44,570 nucleotides of DNA, taken from contig CAILRB010000067.1 in the NCBI GenBank assembly GCA_903836465.1, positions 1-44,570 of the forward strand, written 5' to 3'. This DNA is from an uncultured Chlorobiaceae bacterium. GTDB taxonomy: Bacteria; Bacteroidota; Chlorobiia; Chlorobiales; Chlorobiaceae. Below, in pieces: positions 8,766 through 19,563 of this stretch. The stretch's first letter is position 1. Each line of letters opens with the position of its first letter. The notes under the pieces were generated by a model. It was given only the letters and a program-made list of their open reading frames with translations, searched no databases and was not told the origin of the DNA. The position numbers were made by a program, and so were the translations under genes.

Positions 8766-9602
8766 TTATAACACAAGCCTCATTTCATTATGAATTTTTG
8801 AAGCCTCATCAGCAACAGCCTTTTCATAATCATCAAGAGATGAAAAGGATCCAGCATCGCCTGCTGAGGGATAAATAAGAGCCCGGCTGACATTGATAAC
8901 AGCACTTTGCCTATTGCCATCAACACCAAGATTCACTGCTGCCTGAAGCGATCCCCCTTGGGCACCAACACCGGGAATAAGCAAAAAAAGGCCCGGAGCA
9001 TCACGACGTATCTCTCCAAGCAAATTGCTTTTAGTAGCACCAACAACAACGCCGCCGTTTCCGTTCCTGCTCCATAAAGCGACCTTGCCAAGCACAGAAC
9101 GGTAGAGCTGAGTGCCGTCCGCCATCTCACGCTCCTCAAAATCCACCGATCCCTCATTTGAGGTAAGGCAAAGCACAAAGATCAGTTTGTCCTCATAGGC
9201 GAAAAAAGGCTCCAGGGAGTCAAACCCCATGTAAGGGGCAACGGTAAGAGCATCAAAGCGCCAGTGATCAAAAAAAGCCTGCGCATACATTTTGCTGGTA
9301 TTCCCGATATCCGCCCGTTTGGCGTCCGCAATCGTCATACACCCTTCAGGAATCAGGCGAAGGGTTTGTTCCATATCCAGCAATCCCGCAATACCTCGCG
9401 CTTCATAAAAAGCAGTATTGATCTTGTAGGCTATAGCAACGTCCGATGTCGCCCTGATAATCGAGCGATTAAACTCAAGCACGGGGTTTTGATATACTGA
9501 AAACACCTGCGGGATTTTTCGGGGATCGCTGTCAAGCCCGACACACAACAGTGACTTCAGTGCTGCTATCCTGCTATTTGCCTTGTCCCGAACTGAACTC
9601 AT
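8766..9602 (-). CDS. pyrF: Orotidine 5'-phosphate decarboxylase
   Basis: Last step of UMP synthesis. This is the longer (type 2) PyrF of about 278 residues, with an opening C-V-G-L-D-S-D-P. The catalytic D-A-K-R-A-D-I-G-N-T segment lies near residue 92, followed by V-A-P-Y-M-G-F-D-S and a C-terminal L-L-I-P-G-V-G-A-Q-G-G phosphate-binding loop. I chose ATG at 9602 because AGAGG lies about nine bases upstream. The in-frame ATG at 9611 would have that sequence touching the start codon. It lies 86 bases upstream of glmS on the same strand and may be co-transcribed. Confidence 0.95.
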   Translation of the reverse strand: MSSVRDKANSRIAALKSLLCVGLDSDPRKIPQVFSVYQNPVLEFNRSIIRATSDVAIAYKINTAFYEARGIAGLLDMEQTLRLIPEGCMTIADAKRADIGNTSKMYAQAFFDHWRFDALTVAPYMGFDSLEPFFAYEDKLIFVLCLTSNEGSVDFEEREMADGTQLYRSVLGKVALWSRNGNGGVVVGATKSNLLGEIRRDAPGLFLLIPGVGAQGGSLQAAVNLGVDGNRQSAVINVSRALIYPSAGDAGSFSSLDDYEKAVADEASKIHNEMRLVL

Positions 9603-9844
9603 AATCGACATCCTCTGCTGTTATAAAAAATCAAACGTGCATAAATTAAGCCAGGAAAAACTCCGCCCGGCCAACATGAAACTTATAGCTATAGAAATAC
9701 ATTTCAAGTCTGAGCAATATATAATATGTTTTCTTCCGAGATGCTTCATTAAATGGAAGAATCCCGTAAATTGGGTTTGTTAAGTCTCGCGAACGGTGAA
9801 TACGCTCCTGAGTCGCATTATATTATAACCATGATTACTGATTG

Positions 9845-11938
9845 ATGGCAAAAAACACAATTAAACCTTCAAATCCCTATAAAAACCAACCGGAAAACAA
9901 CCTGCCACGGCCGAAATTCCCGATAATGTATTATGTGGTCGTGATTGTTCTTCTCATAGGAGTGCAGCTTGCCTTTTTCTGGTCAGGCTCAACACAGGAG
10001 ATCCCCTACAGCACCTTCCGCAAACTTATTGCCGAAAACCAGGTCGTCTCAGTAAAGATATCACCGGAAAAAATCTATGTCAAGCTCAAGCCTGGCGCAG
10101 AAACAGGTTTGGCCGTAAAAGGTTCGCAAAAAGAGGGCCCCGGCATATCATTTCCTCAATCCACATCAAAACAGGATGAAATTATTGTCAATCCAGTGCG
10201 TGATGAGGGTCTGATTGAGCTGCTGGAAAGCAAGGGGATCAAATATCAGGGTCTGCCAAGCAGTACGTGGATCAGCGAACTGCTGCAATGGATAGTGCCT
10301 TTCGGCTTGCTTATCGGCATCTACTTCTTTGTTTTCCGACGTATGGGCGCACCTGGCTCCCAATTCATGAATATCGGCAAAAACAAGGCTGCGCTCTACG
10401 AAAACCTTGATGAACACACCCGCATCACCTTCAAGGACGTGGCAGGTCTTGACGAAGCAAAGGCCGAGGTCATGGAGGTGGTCGACTTCCTCAAGGATCC
10501 AAAAAAATACACAACCCTCGGCGGCAAACTGCCAAAAGGAGTGCTGCTCGTCGGTCCTCCGGGTACCGGGAAAACCCTGCTGGCAAAGGCTGTTGCCGGA
10601 GAAGCTGATGTGCCGTTTTTCAGTATCAGCGGTTCAGACTTTGTGGAAATGTTTGTTGGCGTCGGCGCAGCAAGGGTGCGCGACCTTTTCAAGCAGGCAA
10701 AAGAGAAAGCGCCGTGTATTATTTTTATTGATGAAATTGATGCTGTCGGCAGAAGCAGGGGAAAAGGGGCTATGATGGGTGCCAATGACGAGCGGGAAAA
10801 CACCCTCAACCAGTTGCTTGTCGAAATGGACGGTTTTGCAACCGATAAGGGTGTCATTCTTATTGCCGCCACAAACCGACCTGACGTGCTTGATTCAGCC
10901 CTGTTGAGACCAGGCCGTTTCGACCGCCAGATCATGGTTGACAAACCGGACCTGAAGGGACGTATTGATATTTTCAAGGTACATACCAAAGATCTTTCAC
11001 TTTCAAAAGACGTCAATCTGAAAGCGCTTGCTTCGCAAACCCCAGGATTTGCAGGAGCAGAAATCGCCAATGCCGCCAACGAAGCAGCCTTGCTTGCTTC
11101 TCGACGCAACAAGAAAAGCATTGAGATGAAAGATTTTGAAGATGCCATTGAACGTTGCGTGGCAGGACTTGAAAAAAAGAACAAGGTGATCAACCCGCGT
11201 GAAAAGCAGATAGTCGCCTATCATGAAGCAGGACACGCCATTGTCAGTTGGATGATGCCCGACAACGATCCTGTCCAGAAAATTTCAATCGTCCCGAGAG
11301 GAATGAGTGCACTCGGCTATACCATGAACATTCCCCTTGAAGATCGCTATCTCATGACAAAAAGTGAACTTCTTGGCCGCATCTGCGGCCTCCTTGGCGG
11401 ACGTATTGCAGAGCTGATTATTTTCAGCGAAATCTCAACGGGAGCGCAGAATGACCTTGAAAAGGTTACCAGTATAGCCTACAACATGGTCACCGTCTAT
11501 GGCATGAGCGATAAACTCGGAAACCTTTCATTCTACGAAAGCAATAATCCATACTACGGCGGACCCGGCATTGACAAAAAGTATGGCGAAGAAACAGCAC
11601 GACTTATCGACAGGGAAGTCATGAGCATCGTTGAAGAATCACGCATGAAGGTGATGAATCTGCTGACACAGAATCGGCACAAACTCGAGCAACTTGCCAG
11701 CGAACTGCTTTTAAAGGAGATGCTTCAGTATTCCCAGATTGAAGAAATTCTTGGTAAGCGTCCTGAGGGTCTTTTTCCCGTGCACATTGAAGAGGAGAGC
11801 TTGCTGGAAAATGAGGATGGGAACCAGGAAAAGTCAACCGTTCAGAGCAATAGTGAACAACTCACCGACAAAGAACAAGCAGAGCTTGAGGAGGCCGTTG
11901 CAAGACTTAAGCAAGGAAGGATAATACAGGAAAATTGA
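9845..11938 (+). CDS. ftsH: ATP-dependent zinc metalloprotease FtsH
   Basis: A membrane-anchored AAA+ protease that degrades misfolded membrane proteins and regulators. Two transmembrane helices (about residues 28-47 and 148-164) flank a periplasmic domain. The AAA+ Walker A G-P-P-G-T-G-K-T is near residue 236 and Walker B F-I-D-E-I-D near 294. The second region of homology (A-T-N-R-P-D...R-P-G-R-F-D-R) follows, and the zinc site H-E-A-G-H is at about residue 460. The total of 697 residues is slightly long, with an acidic Gln/Glu-rich tail. ATG at 9845 is preferred over a TTG at 9842. A perfect hairpin terminator follows 11 bases after the stop. Confidence 0.97.
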   Translation: MAKNTIKPSNPYKNQPENNLPRPKFPIMYYVVVIVLLIGVQLAFFWSGSTQEIPYSTFRKLIAENQVVSVKISPEKIYVKLKPGAETGLAVKGSQKEGPGISFPQSTSKQDEIIVNPVRDEGLIELLESKGIKYQGLPSSTWISELLQWIVPFGLLIGIYFFVFRRMGAPGSQFMNIGKNKAALYENLDEHTRITFKDVAGLDEAKAEVMEVVDFLKDPKKYTTLGGKLPKGVLLVGPPGTGKTLLAKAVAGEADVPFFSISGSDFVEMFVGVGAARVRDLFKQAKEKAPCIIFIDEIDAVGRSRGKGAMMGANDERENTLNQLLVEMDGFATDKGVILIAATNRPDVLDSALLRPGRFDRQIMVDKPDLKGRIDIFKVHTKDLSLSKDVNLKALASQTPGFAGAEIANAANEAALLASRRNKKSIEMKDFEDAIERCVAGLEKKNKVINPREKQIVAYHEAGHAIVSWMMPDNDPVQKISIVPRGMSALGYTMNIPLEDRYLMTKSELLGRICGLLGGRIAELIIFSEISTGAQNDLEKVTSIAYNMVTVYGMSDKLGNLSFYESNNPYYGGPGIDKKYGEETARLIDREVMSIVEESRMKVMNLLTQNRHKLEQLASELLLKEMLQYSQIEEILGKRPEGLFPVHIEEESLLENEDGNQEKSTVQSNSEQLTDKEQAELEEAVARLKQGRIIQEN

Positions 11939-11949
11939 AGAACGAAGCA

Positions 11950-11988
11950 TAACAGAAAAAGGCAGGGAGGCCCTGCCTTTTTCTGTTA
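11950..11988. terminator. Bidirectional hairpin terminator between ftsH and tRNA-Val
   Basis: An 18-base perfect inverted repeat (11950-11967 and 11971-11988) with a 3-base loop. The stem contains an A5 tract on the left and a T5 tract on the right, so on both strands the GC-rich core is followed by T residues. It therefore serves ftsH (+) and the convergent tRNA (-). Confidence 0.9.
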
Positions 11989-11993
11989 TGATG

Positions 11994-12067
11994 TGGGTCC
12001 CGAGGGAGTCGAACCCCCGACCTACTGGGTGTAAACCAGTCGCTCTAACCAACTGAGCTAGGAACCC
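11994..12067 (-). tRNA. tRNA-Val (anticodon UAC)
   Basis: Reverse-strand cloverleaf. The acceptor stem GGGTTCC pairs with GGGACCC and the discriminator is A. The D-arm contains AGCTCAGTTGGTTAGAGC. The anticodon stem ACTGG/CCAGT holds the loop TTTACAC, giving anticodon TAC (valine, GUN codons). The T-arm has GGTTCGACTCC. No CCA is encoded after the discriminator, so it must be added by the CCA-adding enzyme. Length is 74 bases. Confidence 0.95.
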
Positions 12068-12227
12068 ATTACTGCGGCCATAATTATAACATAAATCTAC
12101 AGAAAAGCAAAACGAAAAACGCACTGCATCACCGTGAACAAGGCTGGTTATTTGTATGCCTTCACGAAAAAGCATAAATTCAGGCCGATAATTTATCCGC
12201 AACTCGGTAATTTTTTACTTACTCATT

Positions 12228-13376
12228 ATGAGATCATTATCCATCCTTGGCAGCACCGGCTCAATCGGACTCAGTACTCTTGATGTTGTCAGACAGCACC
12301 CTGAAAAATTCAATATTGCCGGCCTGGCCGAAGGTCATGATGTGGCATTGCTTGCCGAACAGATCAAAGAGTTCCGGCCTGAGGCTGTTTCCGTCAGGGA
12401 TGCTGATTCGGTACAAAAGCTGCAAGCTCTCCTTGGCTCTCACAAACCAGAAATCTTTTACGGTCTCGAAGGAGCAGCGGCCATTGCCTCCGCCGAAGGA
12501 GTGGATATGGTGGTGTCGGCCATTGTCGGAGCCGCAGGCCTTGTACCAACCGTGAGTGCAATCAAGGCTGGCAAGCATATCGCCCTGGCCAACAAGGAAA
12601 CACTTGTCGTTGCAGGGCAGCTTGTGTCTGATCTGGTAAAAAAACACAACGTGAAATTGCTGCCGGTTGACAGTGAGCACTCTGCCATCTTTCAGTCACT
12701 TGCTGGCCACCGTGCAGAAGATGTTGAGCGTATCATCCTGACTGCATCAGGCGGGCCATTCCGCAACACCTCTGCCGAAGAGCTGAAAAATGTCAAGCTT
12801 GAACAGGCACTGAAACATCCGCAATGGACAATGGGTGCTAAAATCACCATTGACTCCGCAACCATGATGAATAAAGGCCTTGAGGTTATTGAAGCTCACT
12901 GGCTCTTTAACATGCCTGCCGAAAAAATCGGCGTCGTCGTGCATCCCCAAAGCATCATTCACTCTATGGTCGAATATATTGACGGCTGCGTCATCGCTCA
13001 GCTTGGCTCACCCGACATGCGCGCCCCGATAGCCTATGCCTTGTCCTGGCCGGAACGCTGCGAAAGCGGTATCCACAAGCTGGATTTGCCAAAGATAGGG
13101 ACATTGACCTTTGAGGAGCCTGATATGGTGCGCTTTCCAGCGCTTCGCCTTGCCTTTGATGCACTGAATGCCGGACGGACGTATCCTGCCGTACTCAACG
13201 CAGCAAACGAGATCGCCGTAGCAGCCTTCCTTGACAGGAAAATTGGGTTTACGGAAATCGCGGCAACCGTCGACAAAACCATGCAGGCTCACGAGCCTTA
13301 CACGCCGGTCGAAATCGAAGAATATCTCCAGGCAGACCGCTGGGCCCGTGAAACCGCAAAAAAAATTATTGCTTAA
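12228..13376 (+). CDS. dxr: 1-deoxy-D-xylulose 5-phosphate reductoisomerase
   Basis: Second step of the MEP isoprenoid pathway: DXP to MEP with NADPH. The nucleotide-binding motif G-S-T-G-S-I-G is at residues 8-14. A-N-K-E-T-L-V lies near 121, the metal/substrate motif [10 protein letters not shown] near 146-155, S-G-G-P-F near 180, and [14 protein letters not shown] near 215. Length of 382 residues is normal. No strong Shine-Dalgarno is visible. It heads a run of same-strand genes (rseP, prfA and two more) with short gaps. Confidence 0.97.
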   Translation: MRSLSILGSTGSIGLSTLDVVRQHPEKFNIAGLAEGHDVALLAEQIKEFRPEAVSVRDADSVQKLQALLGSHKPEIFYGLEGAAAIASAEGVDMVVSAIVGAAGLVPTVSAIKAGKHIALANKETLVVAGQLVSDLVKKHNVKLLPVDSEHSAIFQSLAGHRAEDVERIILTASGGPFRNTSAEELKNVKLEQALKHPQWTMGAKITIDSATMMNKGLEVIEAHWLFNMPAEKIGVVVHPQSIIHSMVEYIDGCVIAQLGSPDMRAPIAYALSWPERCESGIHKLDLPKIGTLTFEEPDMVRFPALRLAFDALNAGRTYPAVLNAANEIAVAAFLDRKIGFTEIAATVDKTMQAHEPYTPVEIEEYLQADRWARETAKKIIA

Positions 13377-13447
13377 ACCTGAACCAACTGAAACAAGAGG
13401 GGGCATAACAGCAACTTCTTGCTTTTTTATTGAAACAAAGGATTGTC

Positions 13448-14809
13448 ATGGATTTTCTGAGTACAATATTTTTTTTCATTGTTGCCATTTTCATTCTGGT
13501 CACCGCCCATGAACTTGGCCATTTTCTGACCGCGAAACTTTTCGGCATGAGGGTTGACAAGTTTTACATTGGTTTTGACTTTTTGGAAAAGCGACTCTGG
13601 AGAAAGAAGATCGGAGAGACTGAGTATGGCGTCGGAGCCTTTCCGCTCGGCGGCTATGTGAAGATAGCCGGTATGGTCGATGAAAGCCTTGACACCGATT
13701 TTCAGAACTCGGAGCCGCAACCCTGGGAGTTCAGGGCAAAACCGGTCTGGCAACGCCTGATCGTGCTCGCAGGGGGAGTGGCGATGAACATGATTCTGGC
13801 TACAGTAATCTTTATCGGTATAACCCTTGTCCTTGGAGAATCCCGCACCAGCGTCAACAATCCTGCCTTTGTTGAAAAAGGATCAGTGTTTGCGTCCATG
13901 GGCATGAAGACGGGTGACAGGCTGCAACTGGCAAACGGCAAACCCCTCGATAGTTGGGAGGAGGCTCTTGATCTCGAACTTTTCACCGCCCGATCGCTCA
14001 ACTACACAATCCTTCGCGAGGGAAAAAGCGTCACCATTGTGGCTCCGTCAAACATCATGTCGAGCATCAATAAACAGAAGAGCCTCGGGATACGCCCGAT
14101 AGTCCCGCCTGTCATAGACGAAGCTCTTGAAAAGATGCCCGCAAAAAATGCAGGAATACAATCCGGCGCACTCATTACAGCAATCAACGGAAAAAATGTC
14201 TCCGACTGGACAGAGGTCGTGGGAATTATCTCTGCGAATGCCGGCAAGCCTATCAGTATACGCTGGCAACACCTTAAAGCAACTCAAGGCAGCAAAAGCA
14301 ATGCGGAAATCATTCTTTCCCAAGGCGAAACATTCATCACTACTGTTATACCCAACACATCAGGCAAAATAGGTATCTCACTGAAACAGACGATTGAAAC
14401 TGAACGAAGAAAACTCAATATTGCAGAATCGATAGTCAGTGGAATCAAACAGACCTGGAAAATGAGCTCCATGACTGTTCAGGGATTTGCCAAAATTTTC
14501 ACTGGCGAGGAAGATTTCCGCAAATCGGTCGGAGGCCCGATCAAGATTGCCAAAATCGCAAGCCAGAGCGCCGAACAGGGGCCTGTCAGCTTCCTTTATT
14601 TTCTTTCCATGCTCTCCATCTCACTGGCGATCATCAATATGCTGCCGGTTCCGGCTCTTGACGGCGGGCAATTCGTACTGAATGGTATTGAAGGCATCAT
14701 CCGGCGGGAACTTCCCTTCGAAGTCAAAATGCGTATCCAGCAAATCGGCATGGCGCTCCTTTTTGCACTTTTTGCATACATACTTGTCAACGATATTTTA
14801 AACCCCTGA
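13448..14809 (+). CDS. rseP: RIP metalloprotease RseP (site-2 protease)
   Basis: An inner-membrane zinc protease that cleaves transmembrane anchors such as anti-sigma factors and signal-peptide remnants. The catalytic H-E-L-G-H is at residues 21-25 in the first helix. Two PDZ-like regions follow (about 125-180 and 210-300), the second with A-G-I-Q-S-G-A-L-I. The second metal motif [11 protein letters not shown] is at about 397-407 and a final helix ends the protein. I chose ATG at 13448, which has AAAGGA six bases upstream, over an in-frame TTG at 13430. About 453 residues is normal. Confidence 0.95.
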   Translation: MDFLSTIFFFIVAIFILVTAHELGHFLTAKLFGMRVDKFYIGFDFLEKRLWRKKIGETEYGVGAFPLGGYVKIAGMVDESLDTDFQNSEPQPWEFRAKPVWQRLIVLAGGVAMNMILATVIFIGITLVLGESRTSVNNPAFVEKGSVFASMGMKTGDRLQLANGKPLDSWEEALDLELFTARSLNYTILREGKSVTIVAPSNIMSSINKQKSLGIRPIVPPVIDEALEKMPAKNAGIQSGALITAINGKNVSDWTEVVGIISANAGKPISIRWQHLKATQGSKSNAEIILSQGETFITTVIPNTSGKIGISLKQTIETERRKLNIAESIVSGIKQTWKMSSMTVQGFAKIFTGEEDFRKSVGGPIKIAKIASQSAEQGPVSFLYFLSMLSISLAIINMLPVPALDGGQFVLNGIEGIIRRELPFEVKMRIQQIGMALLFALFAYILVNDILNP

Positions 14810-14827
14810 GGCAAACGCCCGGAATCA

Positions 14828-15901
14828 ATGCTTGAGAAACTGCAATCCATAAAAGAAAAACACCTCGATCTTGAACAATTGCTTGCCGACCCAAAAGCAG
14901 CAAACGATCAAGATCGTTTCCGAAAGCTCAACAAGGAATACAGCGACCTCAAGGAGATTGTACAGGCTTACGACCAGTACGCGCAAAAGAAATCAGAGCT
15001 TGATGCGTCACGGCAACTCCTGAAAGAGGAGAATGACCCAGACATGAAAGAGCTGGTGCAGGCAGAAATCAATGAGCTGCAGAAAAAACTGCCCGAGCTT
15101 GAACAGCATCTCAAGGTACTGCTTCTTCCAAAAGAGGAGGCCGACTCACGCAACGTCATTATAGAGATAAGGGCTGGCACCGGAGGAGAGGAGGCGGCAC
15201 TCTTTACCGCAGATCTGACTAGAATGTACCAGCGGTATACCGAACAGCAGGGATGGAAATGCCACACGCTTCACTTCAATGAAAGCTCCGTGCCCGGAGG
15301 ATTCAGGGAGATGACCCTCGAAGTGAGCGGAAACGATGTCTATGGCACCATGAAGTATGAAAGCGGCGTACACCGGGTGCAGCGAGTCCCTGACACTGAA
15401 ACACAAGGGCGTATTCACACCTCCGCCGTCAGTGTGGCCGTACTGCCGGAAGCAGAGGAGGTTGATGTTGAAATCCGTCGTGACGATCTGAGATTTGATA
15501 CCTACCGGAGTGGAGGAAAAGGGGGGCAGAACGTCAACAAGGTTGAAACTGCCGTAAGAATCACCCATATACCCAGCGGCATTGTCGCCGCCTGCCAGGA
15601 GGAACGTTCCCAGCTCCAGAACAAAGAGCGGGCGATGCAGATGCTTCGCACCAAGCTCTACGACATCCAGCTTGCAGAGCAACAACAGCAACGGGCTGAT
15701 CTGCGCCGTTCGATGGTAACAACCGGAGACCGGAGCGCTAAAATCCGCACCTACAACTACCCGCAGTCACGCGTAACCGACCATCGTATCGGCTTTACAA
15801 GCCACGCCCTTCCTCAGATACTTCAAGGCGATCTGCAGGAAATTATCAATGCGCTCAAAATGCATGACCAGGCCGAACGGCTGCAATCCGAACTGCTGTA
15901 A
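14828..15901 (+). CDS. prfA: Peptide chain release factor 1
   Basis: Recognises UAA and UAG and releases the finished peptide. The peptidyl-hydrolysis motif G-G-Q is at residues 232-234 within [15 protein letters not shown]. The stop-codon recognition region reads [10 protein letters not shown], where the usual RF1 tripeptide is P-A-T or P-x-T; here it is P-D-T, so RF1 rather than RF2. Length 357 is normal. No programmed frameshift is present, consistent with RF1. It starts 18 bases after rseP. Confidence 0.95.
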   Translation: MLEKLQSIKEKHLDLEQLLADPKAANDQDRFRKLNKEYSDLKEIVQAYDQYAQKKSELDASRQLLKEENDPDMKELVQAEINELQKKLPELEQHLKVLLLPKEEADSRNVIIEIRAGTGGEEAALFTADLTRMYQRYTEQQGWKCHTLHFNESSVPGGFREMTLEVSGNDVYGTMKYESGVHRVQRVPDTETQGRIHTSAVSVAVLPEAEEVDVEIRRDDLRFDTYRSGGKGGQNVNKVETAVRITHIPSGIVAACQEERSQLQNKERAMQMLRTKLYDIQLAEQQQQRADLRRSMVTTGDRSAKIRTYNYPQSRVTDHRIGFTSHALPQILQGDLQEIINALKMHDQAERLQSELL

Positions 15902-15925
15902 ACAAAAAAGGGGAACCGCGACAAC

Positions 15926-16540
15926 ATGGAAATGGAAGCAACAGGAAAAAGCAAAGGAGACTGGATATTACACGGGGAATTTCAACAGACCGTTGCCTAT
16001 CTCTCAGACCACAAAAAGATGCTTGGGTTCAACCCCTTCTGCCACAGCGTAGAACTCACAGACACCGAAAACGTCTATAAATGGCTCTTTCGAGTTACCG
16101 ATCCGCAAAACAACCCCTTTGATGTGATCTTTTATGTCGAGCAAACTGAAGAGCCTCTTCTGGAGCTGCCGGAACATATCGAACACACTGACACTACCAG
16201 GCTCTCAGAGGAGATCATCAATCTCTACACGGTTGGAAAAACGATCCGCTGGAAACACCATCCGGTTGCTGACCAGATTGATGATCCAGCCAGGTACCTT
16301 TTTGAAGGAAAAGCCTTTGCCAACATGAAGATGCGCCCTGTAGAGAGTGAAAAAACCAGGGTTCAGCTTGATTTAAAAATTGATGTCCGCTTTATTCTCT
16401 ACCCGGCATTCCGGATTGTCCCTCAACCGATTCTCCACGCCATGACCAATGCCGCAATATCCATTATCATGCAGGCATCAACCAACTCAATGTTTCACTC
16501 CATTACCAAAGACTTCAACAACACCATTGAGAACCGATAA
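15926..16540 (+). CDS. Conserved hypothetical protein, possibly DUF1997/SRPBCC-like
   Basis: A 204-residue soluble protein with no signal peptide or membrane helix. The body is a run of alternating beta strands, with a later amphipathic helix (I-S-I-I-M-Q-A-S-T-N-S-M). The overall look is like the lipid-binding-type DUF1997/SRPBCC proteins of photosynthetic bacteria, but no motif is decisive and I treat this as a guess. It sits 24 bases after prfA and 14 bases before a nitroreductase, probably in the same transcript. Confidence 0.6.
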   Translation: MEMEATGKSKGDWILHGEFQQTVAYLSDHKKMLGFNPFCHSVELTDTENVYKWLFRVTDPQNNPFDVIFYVEQTEEPLLELPEHIEHTDTTRLSEEIINLYTVGKTIRWKHHPVADQIDDPARYLFEGKAFANMKMRPVESEKTRVQLDLKIDVRFILYPAFRIVPQPILHAMTNAAISIIMQASTNSMFHSITKDFNNTIENR

Positions 16541-16554
16541 AAGGAGAGTGACCT

Positions 16555-17070
16555 ATGGACTTTTATGATCTTGTTACAAAACGCTGCAGCATCCGCAGCT
16601 ATGAGCGCAACAAAGCTGTTCCCGATGATGTGCTCCGCAGGATTCTCAACGCAGGAAGAGTTGCCCCTTCAGCAGCGAACCTTCAGCCATGGCGCTTCCA
16701 TGTCGTTCAGTCGGAGAAGATGCTTCAGAAAATCTACTCCTGCTATGCACGCGGCTGGATTCAGAGCGTGCCCTGTTTCCTGATTGTCTCCGGCAACCGC
16801 GACGAAGCATGGGTTCGCAGAAAAGATGGCTACAACTCCATTGAAACTGATCTCACCATTATCATGGATCACCTTGTGCTTGCTGCAACCTTTGAAGGCT
16901 TGGGAACCTGCTGGATTGCCGCATTCGATCCTGACATGCTTCGCGAAGCGCTTCACCTCAAGCCGAATGAAGAGGTTTTTGCAATGACACCGCTCGGATA
17001 TGCACCACCTAATGCCGTGCATTTCCCAACATCAAGAAAATCTCTCGATGAGATAACCGAATTTCTATGA
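16555..17070 (+). CDS. Nitroreductase family protein (FMN-dependent)
   Basis: A 171-residue protein of the nitroreductase/BluB fold. The conserved opening is K-R-C-S-I-R-S-Y near residues 9-16, followed by A-P-S-A-A-N-L-Q-P-W-R-F near 37-48. These supply FMN phosphate and flavin contacts. A later G-L-G-T-C-W-I-A-A-F pattern around 116-125 is typical of the NfnB-like branch, as is the P-L-G-Y-A-P-P near 150. The substrate cannot be read from the sequence. A clear GGAGAG lies upstream of the start. Its stop nearly abuts the convergent lipoprotein gene. Confidence 0.88.
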   Translation: MDFYDLVTKRCSIRSYERNKAVPDDVLRRILNAGRVAPSAANLQPWRFHVVQSEKMLQKIYSCYARGWIQSVPCFLIVSGNRDEAWVRRKDGYNSIETDLTIIMDHLVLAATFEGLGTCWIAAFDPDMLREALHLKPNEEVFAMTPLGYAPPNAVHFPTSRKSLDEITEFL

Positions 17071-17071
17071 G

Positions 17072-17575
17072 TTATTGAATTTTTGCTTTGGAAAGAAATA
17101 TGGATTTATCAACTTTCGAAAAAAAGTTCTGATAGTATTTCTCGTCACTGATTTGCGTAACACGCATCACTCCGCCTCTGTTATTCATCACTTTATTGGT
17201 AAAATTAATGCGCACCCGGATCTGTTTACCAAATTCAGTGATATTTACTGAGGCATCCGTGATACTGTTTTTTTTGTACTCCGGGTGGTCGGTAAACGCT
17301 CTTGCAAAAAAAGACTCCGTGCTATTTTCAACATCCACCTCTTTCTGAGCCGTTAAAAGCCCTAAATCAATATTGGCCTGCTGAACAATAAACCCGTCAT
17401 CCTGCAACGCATTCATGACCGCCTTCATCACCATTTTGGTGGAACTCTGGTCATAAGTGCGGGTTTGAAATTCACGTATCTCCAACTGCGTTTTTTCAGC
17501 AACTGGCTGGACTGTTTCACAACCACTTATCGTTATTAGTCCTGCTGCAAGCAAGAGCAACACTACCTTTTTCAT
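17072..17575 (-). CDS. Putative lipoprotein, unknown function
   Basis: About 167 residues with a type II signal peptide: M-K-K, a hydrophobic core, then lipobox I-S-G-C at about residues 16-19. The body resembles small conserved lipoproteins with a D-D-G-F-I-V-Q-Q motif and strand-rich C-terminus; no enzymatic motif is visible. I chose ATG at 17575. A GTG at 17587 overlaps the upstream stop but places extra residues before the signal peptide. It follows the SmpA-like lipoprotein gene closely, so the two probably act together at the cell envelope. Confidence 0.75.
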   Translation of the reverse strand: MKKVVLLLLAAGLITISGCETVQPVAEKTQLEIREFQTRTYDQSSTKMVMKAVMNALQDDGFIVQQANIDLGLLTAQKEVDVENSTESFFARAFTDHPEYKKNSITDASVNITEFGKQIRVRINFTNKVMNNRGGVMRVTQISDEKYYQNFFSKVDKSIFLSKAKIQ

Positions 17576-17586
17576 AGTTATCTTCA

Positions 17587-17988
17587 CTAAAATTTACTGC
17601 TGTGGTAAGAATAGTCGCTTATAACACCTTTTGTAAACTTTATAATAACGGTAAGTGTCCTTTGTGTGGTTGCTGCGGCTCCAGCTTCTCTTCCTCCTGT
17701 AAACAAAGACAATATTCCGCCGGTTCCGGTTGAATACGATGCTTCTGAAGCTATTTTATCATAAATCCAGGTTTCAACTCCATCCCTGTCTTTTGAGACA
17801 ATGTTGGGGGAACCAAGAATTTCTGCAACCTCAGCCTGGCTCATCCCCTTTCTTATATCTTTCTGCACTATTCCAACCGTCACTTCTCTACCCTGTGATG
17901 CCGGAAGCTGATCGGCATGATTTGCAGCAGTCATAGTACACCCGGCAAAAACTAACGAAATCAAACCAGTAACAACTAAAGCTTTCAT
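17587..17988 (-). CDS. SmpA/BamE-like small lipoprotein
   Basis: A 133-residue lipoprotein with signal peptide and lipobox V-F-A-G-C (Cys16). The mature part contains I-R-K-G-M-S-Q-A-E-V-A-E-I-L-G-S-P around residues 46-62 and W-I-Y-D near 78. This is the pattern of the SmpA/OmlA (BamE) fold, which binds outer-membrane partners. A glycine/serine-rich insert (S-T-G-T-G-G-I-L) is unusual. Function is by fold resemblance only. It is the first gene of a two-gene minus-strand unit whose second gene starts within 12 bases. Confidence 0.75.
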   Translation of the reverse strand: MKALVVTGLISLVFAGCTMTAANHADQLPASQGREVTVGIVQKDIRKGMSQAEVAEILGSPNIVSKDRDGVETWIYDKIASEASYSTGTGGILSLFTGGREAGAAATTQRTLTVIIKFTKGVISDYSYHSSKF

Positions 17989-18238
17989 TGTTGTTTGTGA
18001 CGTTTAGTGAACGTAAAAATACCGATATTATCCTTTTAAACAGAGTACATCAGGGCTCTGTAAAACCACTGTTTTAATATAACGATTACATCCTTTTTCG
18101 CGTAAGTATTTTACCCTCTCATCAATGCCCCAAATAAAGGTTTAAAAAAAGCTGCCAACACTGAATTATCAGTCAACCAGAACGGTTACGTGTAAATATC
18201 TGAAACTGCGAACGAAACTTGCCAGTACTGGAGCTATT

Positions 18239-19444
18239 ATGAGAACAATCGTTTTTACCGGAAAGGGCGGCGTAGGCAAAACTTCCATAGCCGCTGCGAC
18301 AGCCGTAAAGGCGGCATCCATGGGCTTTAAAACCCTCGTTATTTCGACAGACCCTGCACACAGCCTCGGCGACTCCTTCGACCTTGAGCTGGGCCCCTCT
18401 CCCCTCAAAATTGCCGACAACCTCTACGGTCAGGAGGTAAGTGTCTACGGTGATTTGACGCTGAACTGGGAAATAGTCCGTGCGCACTTTGCCCACATCA
18501 TGGAGGTGCAGGGAATCAAGGGAATCTATGTCGAAGAGATGGGCGTCCTTCCCGGTATGGAGGAGCTCTTCTCACTTTCCTACATCAAACGATACAACGA
18601 ATCAAAAGAGTACGACCTGCTTGTCGTTGACTGCGCCCCGACCGGTGAAACCCTGCGGCTTCTCTCTCTGCCGGAAACTTTCGGCTGGATGCTGAAGATG
18701 ATAAGAACCCTCGAAAAATTTGTGGTTAAACCGGTGATACGTCCCCTGTCAAAAAAAATCAGCCGGCTTCATGATCTTGTTCCCGAAACTGAGGTCTATG
18801 ATCAGATCGAACACCTCTTCACCTCTGTAGATGGCATCATCGACCTGCTCTCGGATGGAACACAAACAACGGTGCGGCTTGTCATGAACCCCGAAAAGAT
18901 GGTTGTCAAGGAGTCCATGCGTGCGCTCACCTACCTGAATCTTTACGGCATCACCGTTGACCAGGTCGTCATCAACAGGATCTTCATGGATGAGGTTGAC
19001 GGAGAGTACTTTAACGAGTGGAAAACCATTCAGCACAAATATATTGAACAGATTGAGCGCTCTTTCGCTCCCATTCCAATCACGAAAGTTCCCCTCTTCC
19101 GCCGGGAAGTGCTTGGTCTTGAAATGCTGAAAACCGTCGGCGATGTGGTCTATGGAGATAAAAACCCGCTTGATATTTTCTATCGAGAGGAGCATACTGC
19201 CATCACAAAAGTCAGTGAAGGACACTATATCATGAAGCTGCGCCTGCCGTTCGCCTTCGACAACAAAATGGAAACCAACGTCCTCCAGCTTGGCGACTCG
19301 CTGACCCTGAGAATCGGCAATTACCAGAAAAACGTGATTCTTCCGGTCTTCCTTGCCGGTATGCGGGTTGCAGAAGCCATCTATGAAGATCAATGGCTGA
19401 AGATTGAGTTCAGGAAAAAAGAGACGGCAGCATTACCAGGATGA
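18239..19444 (+). CDS. ArsA/Get3-family ATPase with C-terminal HSP20-like domain
   Basis: A 401-residue single-ATPase-domain ArsA/GET3 homologue. The deviant Walker A G-K-G-G-V-G-K-T is at residues 8-15, the switch I motif [10 protein letters not shown] near 39-48, and [10 protein letters not shown] near 129. Residues about 320-395 match the ArsA_HSP20 domain. Arsenical resistance is unlikely because no arsB, arsR or arsC is near and the C-x-x-C arsenite site is not apparent. In green sulfur bacteria such ATPases are multicopy and of unclear role, perhaps in membrane-protein targeting or metal handling. It sits 119 bases upstream of iorA. Confidence 0.88.
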   Translation: MRTIVFTGKGGVGKTSIAAATAVKAASMGFKTLVISTDPAHSLGDSFDLELGPSPLKIADNLYGQEVSVYGDLTLNWEIVRAHFAHIMEVQGIKGIYVEEMGVLPGMEELFSLSYIKRYNESKEYDLLVVDCAPTGETLRLLSLPETFGWMLKMIRTLEKFVVKPVIRPLSKKISRLHDLVPETEVYDQIEHLFTSVDGIIDLLSDGTQTTVRLVMNPEKMVVKESMRALTYLNLYGITVDQVVINRIFMDEVDGEYFNEWKTIQHKYIEQIERSFAPIPITKVPLFRREVLGLEMLKTVGDVVYGDKNPLDIFYREEHTAITKVSEGHYIMKLRLPFAFDNKMETNVLQLGDSLTLRIGNYQKNVILPVFLAGMRVAEAIYEDQWLKIEFRKKETAALPG

Positions 19445-19563
19445 GCGCCTGAGCACTTCATAACAGTTAAAAAAAGGGGGATCTGATTCTTCCTGACTGA
19501 TTTCGTTGGCTTCAAAGAGAATTATTTCTCATCTTTGGAGACAACTTTTTCAATGAGCTCACG

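Noticed and set aside
10396-11193. 265-codon minus-strand open frame inside ftsH
   Set aside because: Antisense to the AAA+ domain; Ser/Arg/Pro-rich shadow composition and no ribosome site.
18749-19393. 214-codon minus-strand open frame opposite the ArsA-type gene
   Set aside because: Antisense to a clearly conserved ATPase; no recognisable domain.
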